DNA from: Pholiota molesta
Taxonomy: Eukaryota; Basidiomycota; Agaricomycetes; Agaricales; Strophariaceae
DNA: 64,000 bases
Direction of reading: 5' to 3'
Assembly: GCA_014925825.1 (NCBI GenBank)
Contig: JACGCK010000137.1
Span: 1-64,000, forward strand
Below, piece after piece: positions 10,838 to 21,947 of the stretch (the first letter of the stretch is position 1; every line of letters begins with the position of its first letter). The position numbers and the translations under genes were made by a program. The notes beneath the pieces were generated by a model. The model was not told where the DNA came from. It ran no database searches and was given only the letters and a program-made list of their open reading frames with translations.

Positions 10838-12289
10838 ATGTCTGCGAAAAAACGCGCAGCCTCGTCACTCGGGGCGATTAAGTTGACCACACACACCAGC
10901 GCGTTCAACCCACAAGTGACGCTGCTCGAAATCGCAGAAGAACCATCGCCGCGTCGCTCCAAACGGGTGAAAACAGAGCCCAAAACAGAGCTGGATGCAG
11001 ACGAGAGTCTGCTCGACTTGGAGGACCTCGAATACAGTCCTACGTCGACCCCAAGTCCGAAGAAGAAGAAGCAGGCGCGAACGCCTTCAAAGGCCAAAGA
11101 GGATTCCGCGTCTCCCTCTGGCTCAGCGACTCCTAGCAAGCGTGCTGTGAAGTCGCCGAAGAAACCTAAGCCAGTCCCGCAGTTGCCGAAAATTCCACAT
11201 CCAGCACCACATAACTGGCGAGAAACCTACGACGCAATCACGCAGATGCGGGCGAGCTTCGTGGCGCCCGTCGACACCATGGGCTGTCAACGAGCCCAAT
11301 TGGAAGAAACAATCCCCGAGGTATGTCGTTCAGCCAGCGCTTTCCATGAAATATCTGGTCTAATACTGGGCAGAATCGTAGATTTGCCACCCTCGTCGCG
11401 CTGATGCTCTCTTCCCAAACCAGGGACGAAGTCATGCATGCGGCGACCGTCAAACTCAGAGAAGCGCTCGGTGGGAGCATATCCGTCGCCGGCGTCATCG
11501 CGGCCGACGATTCAGTTATCTTGAATGCTATCTGCAAGGTGGGATTTTTCAACAAGAAAGCCCAGTATGCCCGATTTCCTTGGTACCAAATTGCGTCCTA
11601 ATTTGCGTTCAGATATATCAAGACGGCAGCGATCAGACTACGGGACGAGTTCAATTCGGATGTACCTAAAACAGTGGACGAGCTGTGTTCCTTGAAAGGA
11701 GTTGGCCCGAAGATGGCCTTCTTGACTCTTGAGATTGCTTGGAATATGTGAGTTTGCGGAGGGTAAGGTATCGGAGAACTTATGGATTCTTAATTGATTT
11801 CTCATAGAACTTCTGGAATCGGCGTTGACGTTCATGTGCATAGGATCACAAACCTACTAGGATGGCACAAACCTCCAACAAAGACACCAGAGGACACCCG
11901 GTAAGACGTGTTCTATCTGTCGAATGGTGTATCCTCAATCCAGCATTCTTTTTGGTTCTAGTCTGAATTTACAATCTTGGCTCCCGAAAGAGCTTTGGAG
12001 GGACATAAACCACATGATGGTCGGGTTCGGACAGGTGCGTTTGAAAAACTTATTCCTCGCCTAAATAATCTAGCTAACGTACAAATAGGTCGTCTGTCTT
12101 CCTTCGGGTCCCAGATGTGACGCCTGCCAGTTGCCCAGTAAAGGCCTATGCCCAAGTGCCCGCGCCGTGACTTCTAAGAACCGAAAGGCCATTGCATTTA
12201 TTTCGACTCGAGACTCGCAAGAATCGCCTGCGAAAGTGGAGATCGTGCTTGAAGAGGAAGAAGAAAAGATGGTCGTTCCTCTCTCATAA
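10838..12289 (+). CDS. NTG1: Endonuclease III homolog (DNA glycosylase/AP lyase), tandem copy 1, intact
   Basis: Bifunctional DNA N-glycosylase/AP lyase of base excision repair acting on oxidised pyrimidines. Exons 10838-11320, 11374-11564, 11613-11747, 11808-11900, 11962-12034 and 12089-12289 join to 391 residues without frame breaks. The N-terminal ~130 residues are basic and disordered, with SPKKKKQ and SPKKPKP patches likely serving as nuclear/mitochondrial targeting. The catalytic fold follows: [14 protein letters not shown], then the helix-hairpin-helix [15 protein letters not shown] with the catalytic Lys, [11 protein letters not shown] with the catalytic Asp, and a [4Fe-4S] loop C-x6-C-x2-C-x7-C ([17 protein letters not shown]). 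The position normally Pro in the LPGVGxK hairpin is Lys here (LKGVGPKM), while copy 2 keeps Pro. The acidic C-terminal tail ends [11 protein letters not shown]. Confidence 0.9.
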
Positions 12290-12430
12290 TCACGGCTGCC
12301 CCCGCTTTACTTCCTCCTCCTGGATTTGCTTTGCTTAACTTGCTGTATATATTGCTTTCGCGTTCTCTCTAACTTCTGCGCATAATATCTACGGATGATG
12401 TACATATATTATTATTAAATCTCTAATTCT

Positions 12431-12535
12431 TTAGCTCCATCGCCATATTCCAAAATTCCTTTTATCACCTCGCATACTTTGCCCATACCACCTTCCACTT
12501 GTTTAACCGGGTCTCAGAGAACAGATCACAGAAGG
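12431..12535 (-). pseudogene. Stub of the thiamine kinase/TenA gene 3' end, carried by the tandem duplication
   Basis: About 100 bp matches the last codons and 3' flank of the HMP-P kinase/TenA gene (14405-14510): both contain ctccatcgccatat, a ttttatcacctcg or ttttccaacctcg version, tttgcccataccnccttccac, and ttaaccgngtctcagag. Read on the minus strand it gives RLNKWKVVWAKYAR and then a stop, compared with [14 protein letters not shown] in the full gene. It is a truncated copy left between the two Ntg genes and marks how far the duplicated unit extends. Confidence 0.7.
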
Positions 12536-12649
12536 TGGCGACGAAAAGAAAAAATCATACTAAGAATCAAGATGGACTTGTTCTCATTCACCGTGAACAA
12601 CGACTATCGCCGTGGCCCGTGGGATCAATCAGGGGTTGCTTTTATGCGG

Positions 12650-14510
12650 CCCGAAGGTGCCGGCTGGAGTGACTGTGAGCACCAGATTAGCACTGTAGTC
12701 TGTAGCAGCGTCGAGTCCAAATCGAGTCTCGCAACCACATACCCAGACAGAACCTAGACCTCCTTTGCTCGTCCTCGAAATACTTATAAACGGCTGCCCT
12801 CATTCGGAACTCTGCAATGTCTGCGACAAAACGCGCAGCCTCGTCGCGCTGGGGAACCAAGTTGACCACACGCGCCAGTGCATTCAACCCACAAGTGACG
12901 CTGTTCGAAATCGCAGACCTAGAGGAATCGTCGCCTCGTCGCTCAAAACGAGTGAAAACAGAGCCCAAAGTAGAGCTGGACGCAGAAGAGAGTCTCCTCG
13001 ACTTAGAGGACCTCAGATATAATCCTACACCGACCCCAAGTCCAAAAAAGAAGCAGACGCGAACGCCTCGAAAGGCCAAAGCAAAAGCAGATTCCGCTGC
13101 GTCTCCTTCTAGCTCAGCAACTCCTGTAAAACGCGAGGCGAGATCGCCAAAGAAAGCGAAAGCAATACCGCAAACGCTGAGCACCCCGCATTCAGCACCA
13201 CCTAATTGGCGAGAAACCTACGACGCCATCGCGGAGATGAGGTCGCGCTTTGCCGCACCCGTCGACACTATGGGCTGCCATCGAGCTCAGGTGGGAGAAA
13301 ACAATCCTGAGGTATGTCATTTTACCAACACTCTTTCTGAGAGATTTATCGTGACACTGGTGCAATCCGTAGAATCGCAGATTTGCCACTCTCGTCGCTC
13401 TCATGCTCTCTTCACAAACCAAAGACCAAGTTACGTACGAAGCGATCGTCAAACTTAGAACAGCGCTTGGTGGGAGCATATCCATCGCGGGTGTCATTGC
13501 AGCGGATGACTCAGTAATCTTGCAGGCTATCTGCAAAGTGGGATTTTTCAACAGGAAGACTGAGTGAGTGTGGCTTGCGATTTTGGTGTCAAATTGCTTT
13601 CTGACTTGCATTTGCTTAGATATATCAAGAAAGCGGCCATCAAACTACGCGATGAGTTCGATTCGGACGTGCCTAAGACAGTAGACGAGCTATGTTCCTT
13701 ACCAGGAGTTGGCCCGAAGATGGCCTTCTTGACTCTTGAAATCGCCTGGAATATGTGTGTTCTTTGAGGTTGATATAGCGGCGAACCTATTGATTCTTAA
13801 TTAGCTACTCACAGAACTTCCGGAATCGGCGTCGACGTTCATGTGCATAGAATCACAAACCTCTTAGGATGGCACAAGCCCCAACGAAGCAACCAGAGGA
13901 ACCCGGTACGGCTCATTATACCTCTCCAATACATTTCACAATTTAATTTTCTAATTTCAGTCTGAACTTACAATCCTGGCTTCCAAAAGAGCTTTATGGG
14001 GACATAAACCATATGATGGTAGGGTTTGGACAGGTGAGCTTGACTTATTTATGTCGCCAGGCAACTCAATTCATGACATGTGAACAGGTAATCTGCCTCC
14101 CAGTGGGTCCTAGATGTGACATGTGCGACTTGGCCAGTAAAGGTCTATGTCCGAGCGCTCGTAATGTGACCTCTAAGAACCGAAAGCCATTGCGTTCATC
14201 TCCACGCAAGAATCCAAGAATCATCTGCGAAAATAGAAATGCACTCGAAGAAGGAAGAAGAAAAGATAATCCTCCCTCCTCCATAATCAACTTCCTTTTG
14301 CTTTCTCTTGCTTCCTGATTGCTTTGTCTAAGTTGCTGTACATTATTGTTCGCGCTCCTTCTCATATGCTAATATATCTACGCATGATGTATATTTTCGA
14401 CTCTTTAATATCTCAGCTCCATCGCCATATCCCAAAATCCCTTTTCCAACCTCGTACACTTTGCCCATACCGCCTTCCACTCCTTAACCGCGCCTCAGAG
14501 GGCGGATCAG
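12650..14510. repeat. Tandem duplication unit B (Ntg copy 2 plus the end of the thiamine gene)
   Basis: Direct repeat of 10690-12535, about 1.85 kb. The unit ends inside the coding 3' end of the HMP-P kinase/TenA gene, which is complete only on this side. This side is thus the original right-hand junction and unit A carries the truncated stub. Confidence 0.7.
12817..14318 (+). pseudogene. Endonuclease III homolog, tandem copy 2, frame-broken in the 3' half
   Basis: Exons 12817-13311, 13373-13563, 13620-13754, 13815-13905, 13961-14033 and from 14088 correspond one to one with copy 1. Exons 1-3 are open and well conserved: [18 protein letters not shown], then [18 protein letters not shown] with the canonical hairpin Pro, and VDVHVHRI. 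Exon 4 is 91 rather than 93 nt, because one base is missing near 13882 (aagccccaac against aaacctccaac) and another near 13899 (ggaaccc against ggacaccc). Exon 5 therefore falls out of frame. The [4Fe-4S] cysteines are still present in exon 6 (CLPVGPRCDMCDL, GLC) and a third base is missing near 14178 (cgaaagcc against cgaaaggcc). Either a decaying duplicate or an intact gene with assembly indels; the conserved cluster cysteines favour recent damage or artefact. The translated sequence after exon 4 should not be trusted. Confidence 0.7.
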
Positions 14511-16457
14511 CCGCAGCACAAGCCTCGATAGTTTCTGTCCATATTATCAGTCCTCATACATGCATAGGACGATACCCATCAGCGCACCTAGCCCTAGGCG
14601 AACAGCTTCCTGATACATCTCGCCCCGTATCCTCGATCCAGTGCCTGTATGGATTTCCGTCTAGCTTGACCCATGTGTCCGGCAGTGTGCTTTGTTTCTT
14701 CAGCCACAGCCCGACCTCGCCGTACCCAAGCAGGCAGGCCATCAGCGCCATCAGCAATTTGGTGGTATCGCCTTGATCACGGTGTGAGCCCAATCGAAAA
14801 GGATGGCACCGCCGTCTTGATCACGATGCACTTACCTTGCAGGCCCGTGTCCATGATATAGGCGCCATACGCAGTGGTAGCGGTGGCTTCGGGGGTGGTG
14901 TCCAGTTCCGCTTCGGAGATGTCGAATTTGGCGCAGAAGGCCTTGTGGTTGCCGACTTCGTGCAGGACGTTCAGGATGGTCTTGGTCGCGCTTTCGATCT
15001 GGCCGAACGAGGTGGTTTTGGCGGCGAGAAGTCTGTGTGGCTGTTTTTCGTCTTTCAGCGACCTGCCGAGGGAGGGGAGGGACTTACGCGTATGCCCGCG
15101 CGTAGTATTTGAGGTATAGGTAGTCTTGTCTGCGGTGCTTGTGGATGTGGACTGATGTGGGTGTTTGGATAGGATAAGGACTTACTTGACGAAATGGATG
15201 AAACACGCGCGGTCGAGGGTGCCTTTGCCGGCCTGCTGCACAAATTCGTGCTCGACGTAGTCTTTCCAGTCCTTCGCCGTGCTCTCAATAAGCATTTGGG
15301 TGAAGGGGTACGGGTTCGTTGCGGTTGGTCTGGTCATAATTACATTCAAGCATTGGTGTTGAGAAGAAGATTGAGTGATGAACCTTACCGAGGAATAAAC
15401 AACGGAGTTAGCCCATGGAAATGGTTCAAAGGACCATGGCCTCCCCCGATTGCGCTGGCGGTCTGGATTCCGTGGTGCGTGTATATCGTGGCGTTGTTCA
15501 CAGCTTGTGCGACTGCGAACATTTAGCAGCACCTTCTCAATAAGAACGGACGGACTTACGGGGAATGCCTTTGGCGAGCTCGGATGCGATGGCGGAGCTC
15601 AGCGTGCAGCCTGTGCCATGGGTGCTTGAGGATTCGATACGGGGGCGGATGAATATTGTTATGGACCCATATCTCTCGCAGAGTACGTCCACTACGAGTT
15701 CCAGGGCGTCGTAGTTTGGAGAAGCTACCAAGAGAATCTCCATATTGTCGCCCGGCATGCCGTGCTTGATGACCTTTATATTCGGATGTTTTGTCGTGTT
15801 GCGATAATTTCAGCCATTGTGGATTTTAAATGACCACCTTTGAGGAGTACAGCCTGGCAGCCGAACATAGAAAGCTTAACGGCACAGAAGATCATGTCTA
15901 GGAGGTTGTTAATTGGGAGTTTGTGCCCAAGATGCGATAGCAAGAGCTCGGCTTCAGCTTTGTTTGGCGTAATGACGGTAGAAAGAGGAAAGAGGTGTGA
16001 GATAAGGACTTTCACAGCATCCGGATGCAAGAGACTATGTCCGGAGGTAGACACGCATACCGGGTCGCAGACCAGGGGCAATAGTACCGATGTTGAAGCA
16101 AAGTGCGCTTTCAGGACTGTGGCCACCACTTTCGCGTTTGCTGCGTCGTATAGCATGCCCGTCTTGATTGCACGCACGTTCAAGTCAGCCAGAACCGAAG
16201 TTATCTACACAAAGTGGAAGTGATAACGCATTAGAGAATGGAGTCGAGAATACGCAACACCGTACTTGCTTCTCGACAAATTCGGGGGGCAAGGGTGGAC
16301 CCCTGCACGCCGATCGTGTTCTGCGCGGTGAGCGCGGTTATGCGCTGGTCCCGTAGCATCCGCGCGCGGCGAACGTCTTCAGGTCGGCTTGGATGCCTGC
16401 GCCGCCGCCGGAGTCGGAGCCCGCGATGGTGAGGACGACTGGGCCGTCGAGGTGCAT
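14405..16457 (-). CDS. THI20: Bifunctional HMP-phosphate kinase / TenA (thiamine biosynthesis), several frame breaks
   Basis: N-terminal ThiD-type kinase phosphorylates hydroxymethylpyrimidine (phosphate); the C-terminal TenA domain acts in pyrimidine salvage, as in yeast Thi20/21. Kinase signatures: [20 protein letters not shown] at the start (16457), [55 protein letters not shown], and [20 protein letters not shown]. TenA signatures: [59 protein letters not shown] and [21 protein letters not shown] before the stop at 14405-14407. At least six single-base losses break the frame: near 16342 (agcgcataacc), 16297, 16285, 15790, 14603 and 14492. At the last site the stub at 12431-12535 has one more base and stays in frame. 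The final intron lies at about 14540-14582. Conservation around the breaks argues for assembly indels or very recent decay. Confidence 0.8.
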
Positions 16458-16758
16458 TTTGACGATGATAAGATGAAAATGAAGCGGAGAAGCATCTTAT
16501 CGGCTGAGGTGGCTGTGTTCAATTGCCGCCAAAGCCCCTATGACGATTCTCGCTCTGTTTGCCAGGCTCTAGCTGTCTGTAGCAAAATTAGCAACGGTGG
16601 GCATACATAAGCATACATGAAACGACACGCACTGCAAGTGCGAGTGCAACAAATTCACATTCTTGTGGGCTATACTTGATTCTTTTCCGCGCAAAGTAAT
16701 CTGGGTATCGATCCTAGACTATTGTGATAATCTGTATATTACATTGTATGATAGTTGT

Positions 16759-17771
16759 TCAAGTTATATATCTTTCTTTCGCTTCGTTTGATGTTGCGGG
16801 TTTCCGGTTGGGCCGCAAAGACTCGGATAACCGTTTGGATGGCACCACTTGTACTGAATCCTATTCCTGGATTAGCATAATGGTCAAGACAGAGGGAATG
16901 TACTTACCACTAACTTCTCCTCGATTTGTAGGATATGTCGCCTTGATTTCCGCTACTTGATTTCCGTCGTTTCTGCTGGTGCACAACACCCTTTAATTTG
17001 GTCCTTAACAATTTGATCTGCTAAGTGTGAGAGATGGTATGATGTCTGCTATAAACAGGACATGCCTTTTTGTCGCGTACTTCTATTTCACCTCGACACT
17101 GGTCAAGTTCTTTCATCGCCTTCTCGTATGAACATTTGAAGTGGCCTAGTGTGTCGCACTTTTCTTTGAGCTCGGCGTCCGCTAGTGGGAGCCTTTGCAT
17201 CTGTTTTTTTCTGGCTCGATATTTGTCGTTAATTCCTGCAAAGCGTGCATAGGAGTTATTTTCCTCCTTCAATACTTCTAGCTGTTGAAGTATGGGTGTC
17301 ATCCTCTCCTCCATATTCTTAAATGCTTTCAGATGTCCTTCTGTCAAAATGGATAACTTAGTCATTGAAGAAGAGGGGTACGTAGGAGCTCACAGAGGTC
17401 TGCGAGTCCATCTCGGTTGTCGCTGCCAACTTTTGTACGTTGCTGCCGATTTTCGCGACATCAGCTGCACGGAATCCAATTTATGGCGTTGACACCATTT
17501 ACAAGCTGAGATGCTCTATTGTCGATGATCTCTTCCATTGTAGGTAGATTCTATGGGCGGTTTCTGGTGGTATCCGCTTCCGACATACTCCACATTTCGC
17601 TGGACATTTTGACATCAGATGTCGCATATTTTGTGCCCTTGTTAGAACTAGGTACTTAGCGTTAATAATGGATAGATTTTGTAGGGACGTACCGCAAAGC
17701 AGGAATAACACCTGTTCAAACGGTATCGCGTCCAAACAGATTGGACATTGCTTTAAAACTAAACCAGACAT
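16759..17771 (-). CDS. RING-finger, coiled-coil protein (putative E3 ubiquitin ligase)
   Basis: The N-terminus MSGLVLKQCPICLDAIPFE begins a C3HC4 RING; after an intron (about 17640-17693) the finger continues CGHKICDI, then with one missing base C, then SKCPAKCGVCRKRIPPE. A second missing base near 17557 (ctacaatgg) separates AHRIYLQ from MEEIIDNRASQL. A long helical region follows (ADVAKIGSNVQKLAATTEM; EGHLKAFKNMEERMTPILQQ; LPLADAELKEKCDTLGHF), probably a dimerisation coiled coil. The 3' end is uncertain: a basic exon ending KERYIT with a stop near 16759 fits by splicing, otherwise the protein stops near 17021. RING proteins usually transfer ubiquitin from E2 enzymes; the substrate is unknown. 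Confidence 0.65.
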
Positions 17772-18157
17772 GAGTCTGTAGGTAGTAAGCCATACAATTT
17801 ATATACAAAATTATAACATACCTAATACCGCTGAATAATATGGGTACAAATTCAAATGGTCTCAGTGAATAGCGAATCGAAGTTGAAGAGAGAGTTTAAG
17901 TCGCGACGCGGCGGTGCAGGCCAAGACGCGTGACAGTGTCACGTGCCAATATGAGTTATCGTTCTCGTGATCTGCAAGCTTGTTCGGCGTTCGCACCTTG
18001 ACCTTTACCTTGATTCACGGCCATAACGCTCTCCAAGCGCTCGAGGTCGCTCTCGCAAACGGCCTCATCTGCGCCGCAACGTCACTGGGGACGCAATACC
18101 CACCTGGAACAACACTTTCGAACCGGAACGCGAGGTCGCTGACCGCGTTACGACGAC

Positions 18158-20583
18158 ATGGCGTCCAAACTATCCCCGTTCCACTTACCGCCTCAAATCA
18201 CTTCTTCTTTGCTGAAGAACCCTCCGGATACTGTGCCACCCATAGAAGAGCTTGAAAAGCTACAAGCGGACCTCAAGAAAGCCAGGCATGAAGCCCTTGA
18301 ACGGAGCCGAAAGGCGCAGGCGGACCTTAGAACCATCCAGGAGTCTATGCGCCGAATGACAGAAAAGGAGAAAGGAAAATTCAAAGCTATTGATAAAATC
18401 AAACGTGAACATGAAGGTGCGTGTAATTGGCTACTTAAACTGGATGATTTTTCTGACGATCTTGCTTCCTTCATTTTCTTCATATTTTCTGTCTTGAATG
18501 CAACATTCGTCTATTTCCGATGCTTTTCTAATGCTATATCGAAATCAAACATCACCCTACGCATCGCTGAATGATTTTGCGACGCCGACTTATTTTTTCT
18601 GCGACATCCGAAAATCCATGTATCCGGTGGCGCAATACCGCAATGTCGATACCAATTATACGTTGGCGCTTCTCTAGTGACTCCTTTTCCGGAGCCGATG
18701 AAATAAGATCCTCAAGCTCCTACCTTGCCGGCTCCTCTAAATCCCGTACAAACCTCTTCCCCTCAACGCCATTCCGTCTTCTTCTCGGTCTTCGCTAGAC
18801 CCGCGTCGCTCGTCAGTGAATATTTTACTCCGTTTGGAAATTAGACCTCACTTCGCATAACAGCATGCTCGATGACGCAAAGAAAAAGAAGAAGAAGCGG
18901 AAACGTGAAGGAGGCGATAGTGATGTGGAGTCTGGTATGTTTGCTACACCGTTTCTGAGCCACCGAACTTAGACCTCTTGAAGAATTGCAAAGACCACAT
19001 AAAATATCACCACCAGCAATCCACCCTCTTCCCCATATCCCCGCGTCTAAATCCTCGAAACCTTCCGTCACATCCTCCGTACCCCAGCACAAGGTTTGTT
19101 TAACGTTCTTTTGTCGTTCCTTTGCTAAATGTCTGTTAGGTCCAAGCCGGGCCGGATTTCTCTGTTCCACCAACTCAACAACTTCTCCCTCCTCGGCCAC
19201 CGATACCCCCACCACCAATACCCGGGCCAAGTAAGCCCACAGAAGTCGTTGAAGATTTCAGCAAGGCCAAACAACCGTCACAAGTCCTCGTATCGACTTT
19301 TTATACGAGCATCGAACCCTATATACGCAATATTAAAGAAGAAGACATCGGATTCCTGGAATACACAGGAGACGAGGTGGAACCGTATGTCATGCCGGCG
19401 CTAGGTCGACATTACCTCGAAGTTTGGGAAGACCAAGATATGGGTCTTCTGCCGCATGTAATACTGGGGGAGCCGCAGACGGCGCCTGCATCCTCCTTCG
19501 CTGCTCCAACGCCGAAATGGGATCCGTCGACGCTTTCAGAGCCCGATCTGTTGGGCGAAGAGAAGGGACACGGACCGCTCACTGAGAGAGTGATCAGCGC
19601 CTTGCTGCCCATCCAGGATGCGTCGGGCTGGAAGGGCGTGAAGGCGGCGGAAGACGCTATGGAGGGACGGCCTGGAGGCAGCGGTGCTGCTGCTGCCCGA
19701 CGCGAGAGGCTCAATGTCACCGACCTTGAGGCGAGGATTCGAGATACTATGCGGTATCACGGCCTCCTCGATACTGTAGTAAGTGTCTGTGTCCTTGATC
19801 GTTGATGGAGTGCTGATCAGAAATGTTTACAGCCCGACTTCACAGAGAAAGTCGATGATCCGATCGCCACTGCCCTGCGAGAAGCCCAGCGCGAGCTGCG
19901 GAAAGTCGTTGCCACCAACAAGGCGCGTAAAGCCCGACTGGTGGAGATCGCCCGCGACAGGCTGGGCTACCAGGAATACCTAGAGCTCCGCGACTCCATC
20001 GACAAAAACATCACGAATCTGTATACGAAGCTGCAGAAGAAGGACACACCGAAGCTGAGCAAGAAGAAGAAGAAACCGCTGCAGGGGGCGGCTGCTGCTG
20101 CTGCCGCTGCCGCGGCGGCGGCGGCGCACGCAGCGAAGGGCAGCGCCGCGCCGGAGGACGGCGGCCCCACTCTGGCGCCATGTCCCGCGGCCCTCGGGCT
20201 GTCCCCGGACGAGGACAACCACCTGACGGTGAACGAGCAGCTGAAGCAGCTGGTCGAGACGCGGCGGCAGTGGGTCGACACCGTTGGTGCGATCTTCGAT
20301 GATAAGGAGATGGAGCACCCCGGGCGCATATATGGGCTGCCGAGGGAGAGCGTATATGCGGGGATCGATGAGGAGGTCCACGCGAGCGTTTCGGCGCAGG
20401 CGGCGACCTCGTCTGCGGGCAGAGCCAGTCGACGACGATGGGGGCACTGCGTCGTCGTCGTCGGGATCGTCGTCATCTGCGTCAATGAATGGGATGCAGA
20501 ATGGGCACCGCACGCGCGGGCTGACGAATGGGAGTCATAAAGGCAAGGAGCGGGCTAGAAATAACGCTATGGATATCGGATGA
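18158..20583 (+). CDS. ADA3: Ada3/Ngg1, SAGA/ADA histone acetyltransferase subunit
   Basis: Ada3 links the Gcn5 acetyltransferase to its activators within SAGA and ADA. Exon 1 starts at 18158 (MASKLSPFHLPPQITSSLLK) with a coiled coil (LEKLQADLKKARHEALERS, ADLRTIQESMRRMTEKEKGK). The middle is Ser/Pro-rich and hard to splice (18417-19080); a Lys-rich KKKKKKRKREGG block lies at 18870-18910. The long exon ~19139-19778 encodes FYTSIEPYIRNIKEEDIGFL and WKGVKAAEDAMEGRPGG without breaks. The C-terminal Ada3 domain follows: LGYQEYLELRDSIDKNITNL, an Ala run of about 14 residues (20085-20130), then NEQLKQLVETRRQWVDTVGA, ERPGRI-like HPGRIYGLPRESVYAGIDEE. Near 20430 the conserved C-terminal tail appears to move to another frame (stop 20581-20583 rather than 20538-20540). 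Intron structure between 18417 and 19139 is tentative. Confidence 0.75.
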
Positions 20584-20977
20584 CCTTAACGCTTTTTTGT
20601 TCTTGTATCGGATGGATAGCTCCTTATCTTCCTTCGCTAACTTATTTTTTTGTGCGTGGCTTCCAGTTTAAGCTCTTCCCTCTTCCCTCCTGCCACGACA
20701 ACTTATTCTCGTTTCTGTGCTTGTCGATTGTCGATTGCTATGTGCCTATTTTACATATGTTATTATTACAACGCCGGATCATCATTTCCAACTCATCATC
20801 GCATCTTACTCTTACCCATCCATCACAACATTCTCGACCATCCATCATTATCCACAGTTCAACTGGCTCTTGTGCTGTCTCATTCTGTAGAATTGTGAAT
20901 TACGATTTGCACGCCACTGTTTCTTGCCTTATTCGTCGTGAAGGATGATGAAGAAGGTTCCATATAACTGCGTGTAA

Positions 20978-21947
20978 TTAAGGAACATAAAGTAGCTGAC
21001 GCTGCGAGTATATGCTATGTACTTTGGATTTTTTTGTCTTCTTCTTAGGTGCTTCCCTGCATCAACGGCATCCCCTTTCTCTTCTTCCCTTTTGTGGGCT
21101 TGACTCGTCCTTGACCTTTGTGGTAGACTCGACTTTTTGCACTTCAGCAGATTCCGCTGCTTCCGTAGGTGGAACGTCGACGTCCATCGCTGCACCTCTG
21201 GAGTTTCGGCGGTGGCGGCGGAGGCGAAAGCGACGTATCTGTGTTGAGGACCTCAGGAGGGTATGAGAAACGCGGTGGATTTTGATGACTACTGACATTC
21301 CACTGTTGGCTTGATTGGTTGGGCAGACACGACGAGATGGCGGGCAATGGGTTTAGGCGCTGGAATTAAATCAGAATGCTGAACTAAAAAATATTATGCG
21401 TAGGACTCACCTGGATATAAAGCGCCGTTTTTGCCTTTTCGAGGAAGCAGGCATGAATGCTTTTGATTTCTTCGCCGCCATGGGTAGGTCGTCTCCGTCG
21501 CCTACAGACCAGATGTCGTATGCCGTGTGCTTGCGCGATAGCGTGCCGACGCGCCGCTTTTCGAGACGAGGGTACGTCCACTTTTATTTCTCCAGTATTT
21601 GGGTTTGACCTAAGAAGCGTTGCCATCACTAAGTTTGTGAAATGTTGAGACGGCGAGGGATGTTAGAACACATACAGCATCGGAACACGGATGAGCCATA
21701 GTTCTAGATCGTCGTCGTTTTTTATGGTCTCCCAGTCGAATTCTCCTGCATCCACGTCGTCTTCAGTTATGCATTCTCTGTCTGGCGGAGGAGCATAGGC
21801 CCAGTTCAGGTCGACGCCCTCATTTTTGCCTGTGTCTAAGGCTTTTTCCCCTTGGTCTTGGAGGTTTTCTTTTTGTCGCGCAGAGATCGTGGGTGGTGGT
21901 GTACCAGACGATGAGGACGATGAGCTAGGAGAAGAAGCTCGAGCCAT
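20978..21947 (-). CDS. RPA34: RNA polymerase I subunit RPA34-like protein, several frame breaks
   Basis: RPA34 forms the A49/A34.5 heterodimer of RNA polymerase I, which acts in rRNA synthesis. Exon 1 (from 21947, MARASSPSSSSS) contains acidic DWETIKNDDDLELWLIRVP. Exon 2 yields GEIKVDVPSS and, in the next frame, VGTLSRKHTAYDIWSVGDGD and KSFMPASSKRQKRRFISR. Exon 3 (from about 21360) gives APKPIARHLVVSAQPIKPTV, then in another frame NPPRFSYPPEVLNT, a Pro run and a Lys-rich C-terminus. The APKPIARHLVVSAQ and PPRFSYPPEVL pair is characteristic of this family in basidiomycetes, which is from memory. At least three single-base breaks are needed (near 21570, 21290 and 21200). The 3' end is uncertain. 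Convergent with ADA3 and divergent from the Mg transporter gene. Confidence 0.6.

Larger units (their letters stand above)
10690..12535. repeat. Tandem duplication unit A (Ntg copy 1)
   Basis: Runs from the promoter of Ntg copy 1 (shared words tggagtgact, gcagcgtcga, acaaacggct/ataaacggct, ttgcaatgtctgcga) through the gene into the 3' end of the downstream thiamine gene. The second unit spans about 12650-14510. Boundaries are estimated by eye to within a few tens of bases. Coding exons diverge largely at third positions, and intron positions are identical. Confidence 0.7.

Noticed and set aside
19967..20513. Two minus-strand frames of about 175 residues
   Set aside because: Antisense of the Ada3 C-terminal domain, which has firm family motifs on the plus strand.
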